Source: an uncultured Fretibacterium sp. (GTDB lineage: Bacteria; Synergistota; Synergistia; Synergistales; Aminobacteriaceae). Taken from it: DNA of 64,000 nt. A model generated the notes under the pieces. The model did no database searches. It saw nothing but the letters and a program-made list of their open reading frames with translations, and was not told where the DNA came from. Below, in pieces: positions 1 to 11,200 of this stretch. The stretch spans positions 496,001-560,000 of the forward strand of contig CAMHMH010000002.1 of assembly GCA_946186205.1 (NCBI GenBank). Direction: 5' to 3'. The position numbers and the translations under genes are program-made. Position 1 is the first letter of the stretch; the number at the start of each line of letters is the position of its first letter.

Positions 1-206
1 TATGCCCCACCATGTTCTCGCTGATGTACACAGGGAGGTGCATTTTCCCGTTATGCACAGCGATTGTGTGTCCTATCATCTGAGGCACTATCATTGAACG
101 CCTTGACCATGTTTTGATTACTTTCTTTGCGCCGGAGACGTTCATTGCTTCGATTCTGTCGAGGAGCCTCTGTTCAACAAAAGGCCCTTTCTTACTTGAG
201 CGCATT
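1..206 (-). CDS. rpsS: 30S ribosomal protein S19 (partial, C-terminus off the window)
   Basis: The complement of bases 206 to 1 reads [14 protein letters not shown] and continues through [17 protein letters not shown], the S19 core that binds 16S rRNA in the small-subunit head. About 68 residues are visible and the C-terminal end lies outside the window. It follows rplB with a 16-base gap, as in the S10 operon of most bacteria. The ATG at 206 fits the known S19 N-terminus. Confidence 0.95.
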
Positions 207-222
207 TATTTTTCAGCTCCTT

Positions 223-1050
223 CTACTTGTCATAACGCCTACGGATAATAAGCCTGTCTGACGGCTTGCGCTTGCGTGTCCTATAACCCTTCGCAGGAGT
301 CCCCCAAGGTGATACGGGGTGCTTGTTGGACTTTGATTTTCCTTCACCGCCGCCCATCGGGTGATCTACGGGGTTCATTACCATACCTCTTACTGACGGC
401 CTGCGACCCTTCCAGCGGGTTTTTCCGGCTTTGCCCCACGAAATATTATCGTAGTCTTCATTGCCGACCTGCCCGACCGTAGCCATGCACTCAAGAAGAA
501 TGAGTCTGAGTTCACTGCTCGGCATTCTGATATAGGCGTATTTGCCCTCTTTTGACATGAGCTGCGCGGAAGTTCCTGCTGCCCTCACGAGTTTTGCGCC
601 GTTACCGGGCTGAAGCTCAATGTTGTGAATGAACGTACCTACAGGAATGTCCTTGAGCTTTAACGCATTGCCGGGGGTAATGTCGCTCTCAGGGCCTGAG
701 AAAATCACATCGCCGACATTGAGGTCTTTCGGCATGATGATATAGCGTTTCTCACCGTCAGCATAATGAACCAGTCCGATTCTTGCGTTGCGGTTAGGGT
801 CATATTCGATCGTCGCAACTTTTCCGGGTATGCCGATTTTGTCGCGCTTGAAATCTATTATGCGGTAAGCTCTCCTGCTGCCCCCTCCGATATGGCGCAT
901 GGTGATTCGGCCTGTGTTGTTTCTGCCTCCATGCTTGCGGAGATGGACGACTAACGAGCGTTCCGGCTTGTCTGCCGTAATGTCCTCGCGCCCCTGAATT
1001 GACATATGACGGCGGGCGGCTGTATACGGCTTAAACTGTTTGATTGACAT
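223..1050 (-). CDS. rplB: 50S ribosomal protein L2
   Basis: This 275-residue protein has normal L2 length. It starts [15 protein letters not shown] and carries the L2 signature [21 protein letters not shown] near residues 218-238, including the conserved His of the peptidyl-transferase-proximal loop. The C-terminus is strongly basic ([16 protein letters not shown]), as expected for an rRNA-binding tail. L2 helps join the subunits and supports peptidyl transfer. It lies between rplW and rpsS in the S10 cluster and is transcribed leftwards with them. Confidence 0.98.
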   Translation of the reverse strand: MSIKQFKPYTAARRHMSIQGREDITADKPERSLVVHLRKHGGRNNTGRITMRHIGGGSRRAYRIIDFKRDKIGIPGKVATIEYDPNRNARIGLVHYADGEKRYIIMPKDLNVGDVIFSGPESDITPGNALKLKDIPVGTFIHNIELQPGNGAKLVRAAGTSAQLMSKEGKYAYIRMPSSELRLILLECMATVGQVGNEDYDNISWGKAGKTRWKGRRPSVRGMVMNPVDHPMGGGEGKSKSNKHPVSPWGTPAKGYRTRKRKPSDRLIIRRRYDK

Positions 1051-1068
1051 GTTCCGTTTTCTCCTACT

Positions 1069-1365
1069 TTATATCGATGCACCCTCGAAGAACTCTATGT
1101 GCTGATCCGGCTTAAGGGCAACGATAGCTTTCTTCCATGAGCGCGTGTAACCTACTGTCCTTCCGCGCCTGCGGATTTTGCCCTTCACGTTGATTGTGTT
1201 CACTCCGTCTACTTTCACATTGAAGACTTCCTCAACGGCCTTGCGAATCTGAATCTTGTTCGCGCTCTTGTGAACCTCAAACGTGTATTTGTTCATCGCC
1301 ATCAGTGAGCTTGATTTCTCCGTGATTACAGGGCGTATGATTATGTCGTGAGCGGTCAGATTCAT
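1069..1365 (-). CDS. rplW: 50S ribosomal protein L23
   Basis: This 98-residue L23 binds 23S rRNA beside the peptide exit tunnel, where SRP and trigger factor dock. Visible family features are [11 protein letters not shown] at the N-terminus, [20 protein letters not shown] in the middle and a basic loop [13 protein letters not shown]. The start codon overlaps the rplD stop by four bases, which indicates translational coupling. It sits in the conserved order rplC-rplD-rplW-rplB. Confidence 0.97.
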   Translation of the reverse strand: MNLTAHDIIIRPVITEKSSSLMAMNKYTFEVHKSANKIQIRKAVEEVFNVKVDGVNTINVKGKIRRRGRTVGYTRSWKKAIVALKPDQHIEFFEGASI

Positions 1366-1988
1366 CTTGAATAAACCTCCTCAATTTTCGCTACAGCTTC
1401 GGGAGTAACAATCAGATTCTTTGCGTTCAGAATGTCATAAACGTTAATGCTTGCGACGTTGATGCACTTTGCGCCGGGTAAATTTCTCACCGAGCGGACT
1501 ACATTCAAGCCGTTGTTGTGATAGATGACTAACGTTTTTCCGAATCCGAGTGCGTCAAAAAGATTCTTCACGGCCTTTGTCGAGGGCTTCTCGATTGCGT
1601 CAAAACCTTTCACGACAGCCATCAACTCTTCGCGTACCTTGTCGGACAAAACGCTTCTCAACGCAAGACGCATAACCTTCTTGTTGACTTTCTGATGGTA
1701 GTCCCTAGGGTGCGGGCCATGTGCTACACCGCCGTGTACCCAAATCGGCGAACGTGTACTTCCCTGACGCGCACGGCCTGTGTGCTTCTGTCTCCAAGGC
1801 TTTTTGCCTCCGCCGGAAACATCGCCGCGTGTCTTTGTGCTGTGAGTACCCTGACGGCAATTCGCAAGGTGAGCCACAACTACCTGATGTATCGCGGGCA
1901 TATGCACAGGAACATCAAACACCGCTGACGAAAGCTCCATTTCCCCGGCCCTGTCGCCGCTGAACTCATATACTTTTACGAAAGGCAT
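1362..1988 (-). CDS. rplD: 50S ribosomal protein L4
   Basis: This 208-residue L4 contains the long internal loop ([20 protein letters not shown], about residues 53-72) that reaches into the exit tunnel. The following SIRSP-like segment is also recognisable. L4 is an early 50S assembly protein and in some bacteria represses its own S10 operon. Nothing in this sequence shows whether that happens here. It overlaps rplW by four bases and follows rplC by 15. Confidence 0.97.
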   Translation of the reverse strand: MPFVKVYEFSGDRAGEMELSSAVFDVPVHMPAIHQVVVAHLANCRQGTHSTKTRGDVSGGGKKPWRQKHTGRARQGSTRSPIWVHGGVAHGPHPRDYHQKVNKKVMRLALRSVLSDKVREELMAVVKGFDAIEKPSTKAVKNLFDALGFGKTLVIYHNNGLNVVRSVRNLPGAKCINVASINVYDILNAKNLIVTPEAVAKIEEVYSR

Positions 1989-2003
1989 AGTATTTTTTCC
2001 CCC

Positions 2004-2630
2004 TTATGCTTTCTTGTAGAGGGCAAGCAGGCTGTTTTTCGCGCCCGGTACTGCACCTTTTACGAGAAGTAAATTGTTCTCAACGTCTACGGCCATGACT
2101 GTGAGATTCTTCACGGTTACTTTGTCGCTTCCCATGTGGCCGGGCATCCTCTTGCCGGGAAATACTCTGCCAGGATATGAGATAGCACCGCTTGAGCCTC
2201 CGTGCCTGTGTTCGACTGACGTACCATGACTGAACTGCTGACCCCCGAAATGATGACGCTTGATTACGCCCGCGAAACCTTTACCCTTTGAGATGCCTTT
2301 GACGTTGATTTTCTCGCCTGCCTCAAAGAGATCCGCTTTCAGTTCCTGGCCGACTGTGTAGCCTTTCACATCATCAAGACGAAATTCCCGAAGTGTTTTC
2401 TTGGGTTCAAGTTTCAGTTTCTCGAACATGACCCTCTGCGCTTTGGACAGCTTCGCAGCCTTCACAGCCCCGAAGCCGAGAAGAACGGCGGAATATCCGT
2501 TCTGTTCAGGGGTTCTCAGAGCGACAACAGAACACGGCCCGGCAAGGACGACCGTAACAGCTACGGCCTGTCCCTCTGAGTCATAAATCTGTGTCATTCC
2601 GAGTTTTTTCCCCAGAATCCCAATTGACAT
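2004..2630 (-). CDS. rplC: 50S ribosomal protein L3
   Basis: This 208-residue L3 starts MSIGILGKKLGMTQIYD. It has the conserved central loop FSHGTSVEHRHGGSSG and GKRMPGHMGSDKVTVKN (about residues 135-180), which approaches the peptidyl-transferase centre and includes the Gln that is often methylated in relatives. It is one of the two proteins that start 50S assembly. A ribosome-binding site is visible as AAGGAGC upstream. It lies between rpsJ and rplD. Confidence 0.97.
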   Translation of the reverse strand: MSIGILGKKLGMTQIYDSEGQAVAVTVVLAGPCSVVALRTPEQNGYSAVLLGFGAVKAAKLSKAQRVMFEKLKLEPKKTLREFRLDDVKGYTVGQELKADLFEAGEKINVKGISKGKGFAGVIKRHHFGGQQFSHGTSVEHRHGGSSGAISYPGRVFPGKRMPGHMGSDKVTVKNLTVMAVDVENNLLLVKGAVPGAKNSLLALYKKA

Positions 2631-2650
2631 AATTTATATGCTCCTTACGC

Positions 2651-2956
2651 CTAAAATTTTATCTGAATGTCCACGCCTGACGCTAAATTAAGCTGCATAA
2701 GCGCGTCCATTGTCCTCTGTGTCGGTTCGATTATGTCTATAAGCCTCTTGTGAGTCCTCATCTCGAACTGCTCGCGGGCATCCTTGTCCTTGTGGGGGGA
2801 TTTCAGGATTGTGATCCGTCCCACCTCTGTAGGAAGCGGAATCGGCCCTGAAACCCGTGCCCCGGTTGACTGCGCCGTCTCTGCAATTTGTGCCGCCGAG
2901 ATGTCAAGAACTCTGTGATCAAATGACTTCAGACGAATGCGGATTTTGCGTGCCAT
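2651..2956 (-). CDS. rpsJ: 30S ribosomal protein S10
   Basis: This 101-residue S10 starts [18 protein letters not shown] and has the family segment [20 protein letters not shown]10 (NusE) sits in the small-subunit head and also joins NusB in antitermination. It is separated from tuf by only six bases, so here the str and S10 operons form one continuous transcription unit. Confidence 0.98.
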   Translation of the reverse strand: MARKIRIRLKSFDHRVLDISAAQIAETAQSTGARVSGPIPLPTEVGRITILKSPHKDKDAREQFEMRTHKRLIDIIEPTQRTMDALMQLNLASGVDIQIKF

Positions 2957-2962
2957 CGTTTT

Positions 2963-4165
2963 TTACTCGATTATCTGGGTTACGACTCCCGCGCCGACTG
3001 TGTGTCCGCCCTCACGAACAGCAAAGCGGAGTCCTTCTTCCATCGCTATAGGCACAATAAGTTCGACCTCAAATGTCGCGTTGTCGCCGGGCATTACCAT
3101 TTCTACACCCTCAGGAAGTTTGATGTTGCCGGTAACGTCTGTTGTCCTGAAGTAGAACTGAGGCTTGTAGCCAGCAAAGAACGGTGTATGACGGCCGCCT
3201 TCCTCTTTCTTCAGTACGTAAACTTCACCCTTGAATTTCGTATGAGGAGTAACTGTGCCGGGCTTTGCGAGAACCTGTCCGCGCTGTACTTCGTTCTTGT
3301 CGATACCGCGCAGCAATACGCCTACGTTGTCGCCTGCCTCTGCGCTGTCAAGAATCTTCCTGAACATTTCAAGCGATGTTGCTACGGTTTTCTGAGTATC
3401 TCTGCTCATTCCGACGATTTCAACAGCCTCGCCCGCATTGATTACGCCGCGCTCGACTCTTCCTGTAACAACTGTGCCGCGTCCTGAAATCGTGAACACG
3501 TCCTCAATCGGCATAAGGTAAGGCTTGTCGATTTCGCGAACGGGATCAGGGATGTAATTGTCGCACGCGTCCATAAGGTCGAATATCGGCTTGCAGATAG
3601 GATCATCCTTCTTGCCTGTGCCCTTTTCGAGTACTTCAAGTGCTGAGCCTCTGATAATCGGAATGTCATCGCCGGGGAACTCGTACTTGTTGAGAAGCTC
3701 GCGGACTTCCATCTCTACAAGGTCAAGAAGTTCGGGGTCATCAACCTGGTCTGTCTTGTTCATGAATACGACAAGCGCGGGAACGTTGACCTGACGCGCA
3801 AGAAGCACATGCTCACGAGTCTGAGGCATAGGGCCGTCAGCAGCCGAAACAACGAGGATTGCTCCGTCCATCTGCGCAGCTCCCGTAATCATGTTCTTGA
3901 TGTAGTCAGCGTGGCCGGGGCAGTCGATGTGCGCATAGTGCCTCTTCGGTGTCTGGTACTCAACGTGGGCGATGTTGATTGTGATTCCGCGCTCCCTCTC
4001 TTCGGGTGCTTTGTCGATCATGTCATATGCTGTGAACTCCGCGAAATTCTCGGTGGCAAGGCACTTAGTGATTGCTGCTGTAAGTGTTGTCTTGCCGTGG
4101 TCAATATGCCCGATTGTACCAATATTTAAGTGAGGCTTGGTGCGCTCAAACTTTTCTTTTGCCAT
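2963..4165 (-). CDS. tuf: Elongation factor Tu
   Basis: This 400-residue EF-Tu is the GTPase that delivers aminoacyl-tRNA to the A site. The G1 loop GHIDHGKT (about residues 19-26), DCPGH (G3, about 81-85) and NKTD (G4, about 136-139) are all present. The effector region RGITI and the C-terminal barrel domains follow. NKTD replaces the common NKCD, a frequent variant. The gene lies between fusA and rpsJ. No second tuf copy is in the window. Confidence 0.98.
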   Translation of the reverse strand: MAKEKFERTKPHLNIGTIGHIDHGKTTLTAAITKCLATENFAEFTAYDMIDKAPEERERGITINIAHVEYQTPKRHYAHIDCPGHADYIKNMITGAAQMDGAILVVSAADGPMPQTREHVLLARQVNVPALVVFMNKTDQVDDPELLDLVEMEVRELLNKYEFPGDDIPIIRGSALEVLEKGTGKKDDPICKPIFDLMDACDNYIPDPVREIDKPYLMPIEDVFTISGRGTVVTGRVERGVINAGEAVEIVGMSRDTQKTVATSLEMFRKILDSAEAGDNVGVLLRGIDKNEVQRGQVLAKPGTVTPHTKFKGEVYVLKKEEGGRHTPFFAGYKPQFYFRTTDVTGNIKLPEGVEMVMPGDNATFEVELIVPIAMEEGLRFAVREGGHTVGAGVVTQIIE

Positions 4166-4187
4166 TTTTTATTATCTCCTTACTTTG

Positions 4188-6251
4188 TTAAATTCTTCCC
4201 TGCAAAATCTTTTCACTGACTTCTGCCGGGGTCTGCTCGTAATGATCAAATTCCATTGAGTAATTCGCACGGCCTGAAGTCTTGCTCCTCAAGTCCGTTG
4301 CGTAACCGAACATTCCTACAAGCGGGACAAAGGCTTTCACCTCGCGGGCATTGGCTTTCATTTCCATTCCGTCAATACGTCCGCGCCTCGATGACAAATC
4401 GCCGATTACGTCCCCTAAGTATTCTTCCGGCGTTGTTACTTCAACTTTCATCACCGGCTCCATCAATACGGGATCAGCCTTCTTCATGGCCTCTTTGAAT
4501 CCCATTGAAGCGGCAATCTTGAACGCCATTTCCGAGCTGTCTACTTCGTGATAACTTCCGTCAACAAGAGCGACTTTCACGCCGATAACGGGATAACCTC
4601 CGAGAACGCCCGACTGTATAGCTTCTTCGAGTCCTTTTTCGACAGCGGCAATAAATTCTTTCGGAATCGCTCCGCCTACTATCTTGTCTTCAAACTCGAA
4701 CTTTCCGCCTTCAATCGGTTCAATCTCAAACACTACATGACCGTACTGGCCTCTTCCGCCTGACTGACGTATATACTTGCCTTCAGCGCGCGCGGGTTTC
4801 CTTATTGCCTCGCGGTATGAGACCTGCGGATTTCCGACTTTCACATCAACGCCAAACTCACGCTTGAGTCTGTCAACAATAATTTCAAGGTGCAATTCGC
4901 CCATTCCTGATATTACCGTCTGGCCGCTTTCCTCGTCATTATGGACTCTGAATGTAGGATCCTCATCCGCAAGAGCGTTGAGTCCTTTCGACAATTTCAC
5001 TTTGTCCTGCTGAGTCGCGGGTTCAACTGCCAGCGATATAACCGGCTCAGGAAATTCCAGACTCTCAAGCACAACGGGTTTTGACTCGTCGCAAAGCGTA
5101 TCGCCTGTCCTTGTGGCTTTGAGTGATGGCACTGCTACAATCATTCCGGCTTCCATTGAGTCGATGTCCTCGCGCTTGTTTGAGTGCATTCTCATTATGC
5201 GCCCGATTCGCTCTTTCTGCCTTGACGTAGGATTGTACAACGCCCCGCCCTTGTCCATTTTCCCCGAATAAACGCGGAGGAAATATATTTTTCCCAAGAA
5301 CGGATCTACAGCCACTTTGAACGCTAACGCCGAAAACGGTTCGTCCGCACTGCTGTGTCTTTCTACTATCGTTTCCGGGTCTGAAGGCAAAAATCCTTTC
5401 ACCGCTGGAAGGTCAATCGGACTCGGCAGATACTCAACAACCGCGTCAAGTAAAGGCTCCACGCACTTGTTCTTGAAAGCTGAACCGCATAATACCGGGA
5501 CTGCCTTCAAATTTATTACGGCCTCGCGCATTGTCTTGCGGATTAATTCCGGGCTTACGGGTTTTCCCTCAAGATAGAGCATCATTATGTCATCGCTGAA
5601 ATCCGAAAGGGACTCCACTATCTTGTCTCTTCCTTCTTTGGCCGCCATCGCCAGCTCCGGGGGGATTGTTCCCTCTCTGGGAGGCTGTCCCAAAACACCG
5701 GGGAAGTAATACGCTTTCTGCTCTATCAGATCTACTACGCCCTGAAAATCATCTTCCGCGCCTATCGGTAACTGTATCGGGATTGCGTTTGCCCCTAACT
5801 TTTCGCGCATGGCCTTCACGACTGACGGGAAATCAGCTCCGATTCTGTCCATCTTGTTGACGAATGCCACTCTCGGAACGTCGTATTTATCCGCCTGCCG
5901 CCATACTGTCTCGGACTGAGGCTCTACCCCTCCTACCGCACAGAAGACCGCTACAACTCCGTCAAGTACGCGCAATGAACGCTCTACTTCTGCTGTAAAA
6001 TCCACGTGGCCTGGCGTATCAATCAAGTTGATAGTATGACCCTTCCACGCACATGTAGTAGCCGCTGAGGTGATCGTTATTCCCCTCTCGCGCTCTTGTT
6101 CCATCCAGTCCATTGTCGCATTGCCTTCATGAACTTCTCCGACCTTGTAATTACTCCCCGTGTAATAGAGGATTCTTTCACTGGTCGTTGTCTTTCCGGC
6201 ATCGATATGGGCTGCTATACCTATGTTTCTTACCTTGCTAATGTCCTGCAA
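4188..6251 (-). CDS. fusA: Elongation factor G
   Basis: This 687-residue EF-G is the translocation GTPase. It has AHIDAGKTT (G1), RGITI (G2), DTPGH (G3) and NKMD (G4), then domains II-V. Domain IV contains YREAIRKPA and the tip region typical of translocating EF-G. Length and order (rpsG-fusA-tuf) point to the main translocation factor and not an EF-G2 paralogue. It is separated from tuf by 22 bases and from rpsG by 34. Confidence 0.98.
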   Translation of the reverse strand: MQDISKVRNIGIAAHIDAGKTTTSERILYYTGSNYKVGEVHEGNATMDWMEQERERGITITSAATTCAWKGHTINLIDTPGHVDFTAEVERSLRVLDGVVAVFCAVGGVEPQSETVWRQADKYDVPRVAFVNKMDRIGADFPSVVKAMREKLGANAIPIQLPIGAEDDFQGVVDLIEQKAYYFPGVLGQPPREGTIPPELAMAAKEGRDKIVESLSDFSDDIMMLYLEGKPVSPELIRKTMREAVINLKAVPVLCGSAFKNKCVEPLLDAVVEYLPSPIDLPAVKGFLPSDPETIVERHSSADEPFSALAFKVAVDPFLGKIYFLRVYSGKMDKGGALYNPTSRQKERIGRIMRMHSNKREDIDSMEAGMIVAVPSLKATRTGDTLCDESKPVVLESLEFPEPVISLAVEPATQQDKVKLSKGLNALADEDPTFRVHNDEESGQTVISGMGELHLEIIVDRLKREFGVDVKVGNPQVSYREAIRKPARAEGKYIRQSGGRGQYGHVVFEIEPIEGGKFEFEDKIVGGAIPKEFIAAVEKGLEEAIQSGVLGGYPVIGVKVALVDGSYHEVDSSEMAFKIAASMGFKEAMKKADPVLMEPVMKVEVTTPEEYLGDVIGDLSSRRGRIDGMEMKANAREVKAFVPLVGMFGYATDLRSKTSGRANYSMEFDHYEQTPAEVSEKILQGRI

Positions 6252-6285
6252 AAATTAACACCTGCACAAATAGATTTTATCCAGA

Positions 6286-6756
6286 CTACCAGCGGTAATG
6301 TGCAAATGCCCGGTTCGCTTCCGCCATCCTGTGTGTGTCGTCGCGGCGTTTGATTGAAGCTCCTTCGTTCTTGTAGGCATCCATCAACTCACGCATGAGT
6401 CTTTCACTCATAGGCATTCCCTTTTTGGCACGGGCATATGACACTATCCACCGAATCGAAAGCTGCACTCCGCGCTCCGGCGTAACTTCTACAGGAACTT
6501 GATACGTTGCTCCACCTACACGGCGGGGACGTACTTCAATGTTCGGTGTTACGTTTGCCATTGCCTTCTCAAACACTTCAAAGGGTTCAACGCCTAACTT
6601 TTCCGCAGCTGACTCTAACGCGCCGTAAAATATCTTCTCGGCTGTGCTGCGTTTTCCTCCCATCATCAATGCGCTTATGAATCTTCCCGCAGCCGCGTTG
6701 TTAAATCTCACATCGGGCTGAGGCTCGCGCTTCTTGATATGTCCTTTTCTCGGCAT
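6286..6756 (-). CDS. rpsG: 30S ribosomal protein S7
   Basis: This 156-residue S7 nucleates assembly of the 30S head. It starts MPRKGHIKKREPQPD and contains VRPRRVGGATYQVPVEV, the conserved rRNA-binding segment, and ends FAHYRW. It lies 16 bases after rpsL. In E. coli S7 represses the str operon at the rpsL-rpsG junction. Here that junction is too short for the long E. coli hairpin, so any feedback would work differently. Confidence 0.98.
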   Translation of the reverse strand: MPRKGHIKKREPQPDVRFNNAAAGRFISALMMGGKRSTAEKIFYGALESAAEKLGVEPFEVFEKAMANVTPNIEVRPRRVGGATYQVPVEVTPERGVQLSIRWIVSYARAKKGMPMSERLMRELMDAYKNEGASIKRRDDTHRMAEANRAFAHYRW

Positions 6757-6772
6757 GATTCAGAAATCCTCC

Positions 6773-7150
6773 CTAATTGGCTTTCGGTCTTCTCGCACCA
6801 TACTTTGAGCGACTTCTCTTGCGGTTCTCTACTCCTCCGCAGTCAAGAGTCCCTCTTATTATATGGTAACGTACGCCGGGCAAGTCCTTAACCCTTCCGC
6901 CGCGCACAAGAACTACTGAGTGTTCCTGCAAGTTATGACCGATTCCAGGTATGTACGACGTTACTTCGATGCCGTTTGTGAGTCTCACACGTGCAACCTT
7001 GCGCAACGCTGAGTTCGGCTTCTTAGGGGTTATCGTGTATACGCGGGTGCAAACTCCCCTTCGCGCCGGATTTCCCTGCAATGCCGGAGAATTGCTCTTG
7101 CTCTTCTTCTCCTCGCGACCTAATCGCACTAACTGATTAATTGTCGGCAC
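6773..7150 (-). CDS. rpsL: 30S ribosomal protein S12
   Basis: This 125-residue S12 starts at a GTG with GGAG about five bases upstream. It contains [17 protein letters not shown], including the Lys linked to streptomycin response in other bacteria, and [19 protein letters not shown] with the Asp normally beta-methylthiolated. S12 is a decoding-site protein. It is the first gene of the long leftward operon, downstream of a strong promoter at 7259-7288. Confidence 0.98.
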   Translation of the reverse strand: MPTINQLVRLGREEKKSKSNSPALQGNPARRGVCTRVYTITPKKPNSALRKVARVRLTNGIEVTSYIPGIGHNLQEHSVVLVRGGRVKDLPGVRYHIIRGTLDCGGVENRKRSRSKYGARRPKAN

Positions 7151-7207
7151 AAGTCTCCGCTGTCAAATCGTCGCTGTAAACTTTTCGGGCAAAAATTCTC
7201 CCTATTG

Positions 7208-7244
7208 ACAGCAGATTTCCCCTCCTTCCTGAATATATCTGCTA
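7208..7244 (-). promoter_or_regulatory. Leader hairpin exposing an SD-like loop upstream of rpsL
   Basis: In the rpsL leader AGCAGAT and ATCTGCT can form a 7-bp stem. The loop is purine-rich and contains GGAAGGAGGGG, a very strong Shine-Dalgarno-like motif lying about 70 bases upstream of the real rpsL start. It does not serve any ATG, GTG or TTG frame I could find. It may bind a ribosomal protein or the 30S subunit, but that is inference. Confidence 0.35.
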
Positions 7245-7258
7245 AAAACAGCCCTAGA

Positions 7259-7288
7259 ATCTTAACAAATACACGCGCTTCATGTCAA
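7259..7288 (-). promoter_or_regulatory. Promoter of the str-S10 operon
   Basis: On the minus strand TTGACA (7288-7283) is followed after 18 bases by TAAGAT (7264-7259). Transcription should start near 7252, leaving a leader of about 100 bases before rpsL. No other good promoter is visible in the short gaps of the ten-gene operon. Confidence 0.75.
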
Positions 7289-7302
7289 TTCTTAATATGA
7301 AA

Positions 7303-7689
7303 TTACCCTTTCAGATTATCATACCCCGGCTTGTTGTAGATTAACGCCATAAACTCAAGATCACCGTCCGATTTGTTCTCAAGTGAATGCCACTGACCCA
7401 CGCGAATCACGCACACTTCACCCGCGTGAACATGAGTAACCCTGCGTTCATTCTCCGAATCTCCCTCGATGAAGTCTCCCTCGCCCCGCAAAATGTAGTA
7501 CGGCTCCGTGTCATTCACATGCTGATGCCATCCCACACTCGAACCGGGCGCAAGAACTATACGCGCATAAAGCCGGCCATGTCCGTTAAGCTCCTCTTTC
7601 GGCACTATCTCATAGCGCATCGCTTTGCCTTTTCCGCCCGCAAGACCTTCAGCTTCTACACCTTTCACTTCACGTATCATTCTCATCAT
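7303..7689 (-). CDS. Single-domain cupin protein
   Basis: This small protein of about 128 residues is a cupin_2 beta-barrel. Motif 1 is visible as SVGWHQHVNDTEPYYILRGEG (HxH then E, about residues 51-70), and motif 2 as VIRVGQWHSLEN, so the metal-binding His/Glu set is complete. Such proteins bind a metal and act as isomerases, dioxygenases or sensors. Substrate cannot be told from sequence. It appears monocistronic, with a TATAAT -10 box at 7720-7715 on the minus strand. The exact start is uncertain between two nearby ATGs (7689 or 7683). Confidence 0.85.
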   Translation of the reverse strand: MMRMIREVKGVEAEGLAGGKGKAMRYEIVPKEELNGHGRLYARIVLAPGSSVGWHQHVNDTEPYYILRGEGDFIEGDSENERRVTHVHAGEVCVIRVGQWHSLENKSDGDLEFMALIYNKPGYDNLKG

Positions 7690-7739
7690 TCCACATCTGT
7701 TTTAGGATTTACATATTATAGCTGCCATTCCTAAATTTT

Positions 7740-8037
7740 TAATTGTAAACTCTTTTTAGAACTGTAGGTTTACATTCTCAGCGCGATTTCTGAAAACGTT
7801 CAAAACCGATTCGCCGATTCGCTTCTGACTCTCTCGAAACGGACTCGGCGATTCAAAAGCAAAGGACTCAATACCTAATCCGTGATAAAATTTTCTCGCT
7901 TTATCCGGCAAATTAAATAGTTACCTCGTTATTGCCGAAAAGTATCGTGAAAAATGGAATGCTATTTGTATCCCCAAATTTCTATTTAGCAAGCATACAG
8001 CTTTGAAGAAGGGCTGAGATTTTCAGGAGGAAGATTT
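7740..8037. other. Intergenic region with a GANTC/CGATTC-rich patch
   Basis: No gene is seen here. Bases about 7780-7885 are crowded with GATTC and GACTC pentamers (for example ACCGATTCGCCGATTCGC and GGACTCGGCGATTC). They resemble, in opposite orientation, the 53-bp repeat units in front of gyrB. The rest is AT-rich and probably holds the promoter of the downstream surface protein, but I cannot place a confident -35/-10 pair. Confidence 0.45.
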
Positions 8038-8238
8038 TTGCTGTTACGATTCGGGGCTGTCAGTGCAAAATTAATTCATCATCACTTCAGGGAGGCGGTC
8101 AAAATCACACAAACACTTGCGCAAATGGGCAGGGCATTAAGTTTTATGCCTACGGAAGAAAGGATTTCATTCAATTTTCATCCCTCAAAAATTTATGTAT
8201 ATCTTATATGGGAAGAAATGACAAGGAGGTTTAGCAGC

Positions 8239-11200
8239 ATGAATAAACGTATTACAGGTCTTGCGCTTGTTTTGGTACTGCTCTTTGCGTTCAGCGCGTG
8301 GGCAGCGCCTACTTTGCGTATCAACACGAGCAGGATTCCTGATGTCAAGAAGGGAGAAACAATTGATTTTGAGCTTGACTATGTCGCAGAGGACTTCGAG
8401 GACGATGCCGTTACGTGGTCAGTCAGTCCTGCAGATGCTCAGGAGGGCATATCGTTCAACACAGATGATGTCAAGTTCACAGGCACTCCCACGAAACTCG
8501 GAAACTTCAGGTTCACCGTTACGGCTACAGGAAAGTACCCGGTGCCGGGCAGCTCAAAGACAACAGACGATGGAGCAGTCAGCATTGACAGGACAATCAC
8601 GGTCACTAAAGCCTACACGATAGCCGTTCTCCCTTGGGGGCCGTCGGACTTTGAGGCAGTATCGGAAGATCTTGACGATGTTTTAGCTGTAACAGGACTC
8701 CTTAAGGACTCTGAGACTGCACCAGATCTGAGCGCGATAGAGTTCAACACAAAGGCGACGACTCCGCTTACGGCATGGGCAGTAAGAGGACTTCCTCCCG
8801 GAATCACGGCAAAAATTGATGGCAACGAAGAGGCTACAGATGGTTCAAGCGATGTCAAAATTACGCTTACAGGAACGCCCACAAAAGCCGGTATCTACAA
8901 CTCAATCTTTGTAACAGCGTCCAACAAAGGCGGAAGCGTTTCTTCAGGGCCGTACACTCTCAGGGTATTTGAGAAGGCAGCCGTTACGACAAAGAAGCTG
9001 CCCGATATGACCTGGGGCAAACCGTACAGCGCAACCGTAACAGCAACAGGAGGTCTTACGGGCTACAAGGTGAGCTGGGATGCTGCTACTACAGATCTTG
9101 AAGCTGCAGGATTAAGCGGGATTTCATTTGACGCTGAGACAGGAAAACTTTTCGGCACAACTGCTTCAACGGACAAAGCCAACGACACACTTAAATTCGA
9201 GACGAACAAAACAAAAGAAGTAACGCTCAAATTCAAGGCAAAATCCCCTCACGGTGAGGACGGAGATTCAGACGAAGCAGAGTTTACTTTGAAAGTCTTA
9301 GCTGTAGCACCCAAGATTCTCTCGAAGGACGAAAAGCAGGGTGATTTTGACGGTCTCGGACTTTCACTTACCAGCGAGGACGGGACAATTACGACAACAA
9401 AAGACGGAGATCTTGAGCTGAAATACACCTTTGACGGACCCGGCACAGTAACATGGACAACATCGACACTTCCGACGGGCTTCACTTCAGCTGAAACTGA
9501 CGGCGTATTGACGATTACTATCGCGAAGGATACTGTAGCTCAGACGCTGAAGAAATATCCTCTCACAGTAACGGCGAAAAACGCGGTCGGCTCTGACACG
9601 TCAACAATATACCTCAACCTTGACGCGCCCGATGTCGCTATAACCGCCACAAGAGCAGGTATTCTCAGCGCAAAGATGAGCGATGACAATGTTACTATTT
9701 TGTCGGGCAGTTTGTTTGTGGTTGGTGACTCAGTTGATGCGACTGACAGGACTCCAGCAACAGGCAGCGCACTTCCTAGGGGCGTTGTGAGAACGAAAGC
9801 ACTGAAAGCTAAAAAGGCACCCTCAAACAGGGGAGAGGGAGAATCTACAGGCAAACTTGAGCTTACAGCATTCCCCGGGCCTATAGCGTGGTCAGTCAGC
9901 AACCTTCCGAAAGGCATCAAACTTTCAATCGACAAATCAGTGAGCTTTGACACGAAAGCATATCTTGTAGGAAGCCTTACAGGTGAGACGAAAAAGAATC
10001 ATACTTTCACCGTAACAGCAACTAACAAGGTCTACAAAATGAGCGACACTATACAGGGAATGATCACCGTATACGGCAAGCCTACGATAAAGACGAAAAC
10101 ACTTCCTCCGCTCACACTCGGCAAAGCATACAGCGCAAGGATTGATTACTCAGGTCTTGATGCCTCAATTGACGTTTCATTTGCAGCCTCAACGGACGCA
10201 CCTGCTACAGGTTCAGCACTTCCGGCAAGAAGAGGGGATTACGGCGCATCGTCAGAATTCAGCGCGAATAATGGAGTTGCGAAACTGACATTTGACCCTA
10301 AGACGAGGATGATCACAGGAAGCCTCGACAGATTCCCGGCAACACCTAAGATACCTACGAGCGTGGACAAGAAGAATCCTTACACTGCAAAAGTCATCGT
10401 AACAGTGAAGGCCACCAACCCCGGCTACGGCCTCGGAACTGATACGATAAAAGATGCTGCCTCACAGGATATTGTCATCATGGTAAAGGGAGTCGCGCCC
10501 AAGTTCATGACAAAGAAGCTCATTGACTTTGCGGCATTCGGCGATAATGTTGACGCTGACGGATCGAAGCACACGATTTACATCACGGGTTCAAAGCCCA
10601 TGAGTTTCCGTGCTTACATCGCAGGAACGGACGCTGAGAAGTTCGGTCTCGGTTCATCAGATATTCCGATAACTGTAGCTGAGAAGACCGCTCTTCCTGC
10701 AGCCAAGAAAGACGATGCAGCTGCAGCACCTGTATTTACGATCACGAAGGAATATCCCGATGTCAACACAACAAAACTTAACGTTGCGTATGCTGAAGGT
10801 CAGAATTTCTCGCTGACAGGGCTTCCTATCACGATAAGTGCAGACAACGGAGCAAGCGCGCCCGTAATAAACATCTTCAAGGTAAACATTACAGGATACA
10901 CGCCTGTTATCGTTTCTAGCGACGGCACAACTGAGATCTCAAAGGACATCACAGTGAACGTCGCAGCAGGAAGCGAAATGCCTGAACTTGTCCTTAAAGC
11001 CAGCGGAGATTTGCCGCTTGAGTTCCAGTATTCAGGAGCAAAGAACGGCATCGAAGTGGAAGAGGGGACGGATGACACAACAAAGAAGCCAACTCTGACA
11101 ATTAAGGGAACACCCAAAGACGGCAAGGAGACAAAGACAACAATAAGCGTTACGCTCGTCAACCCGGTAACAAAGAAGAAGTACACCCGCAAGGTAATCA

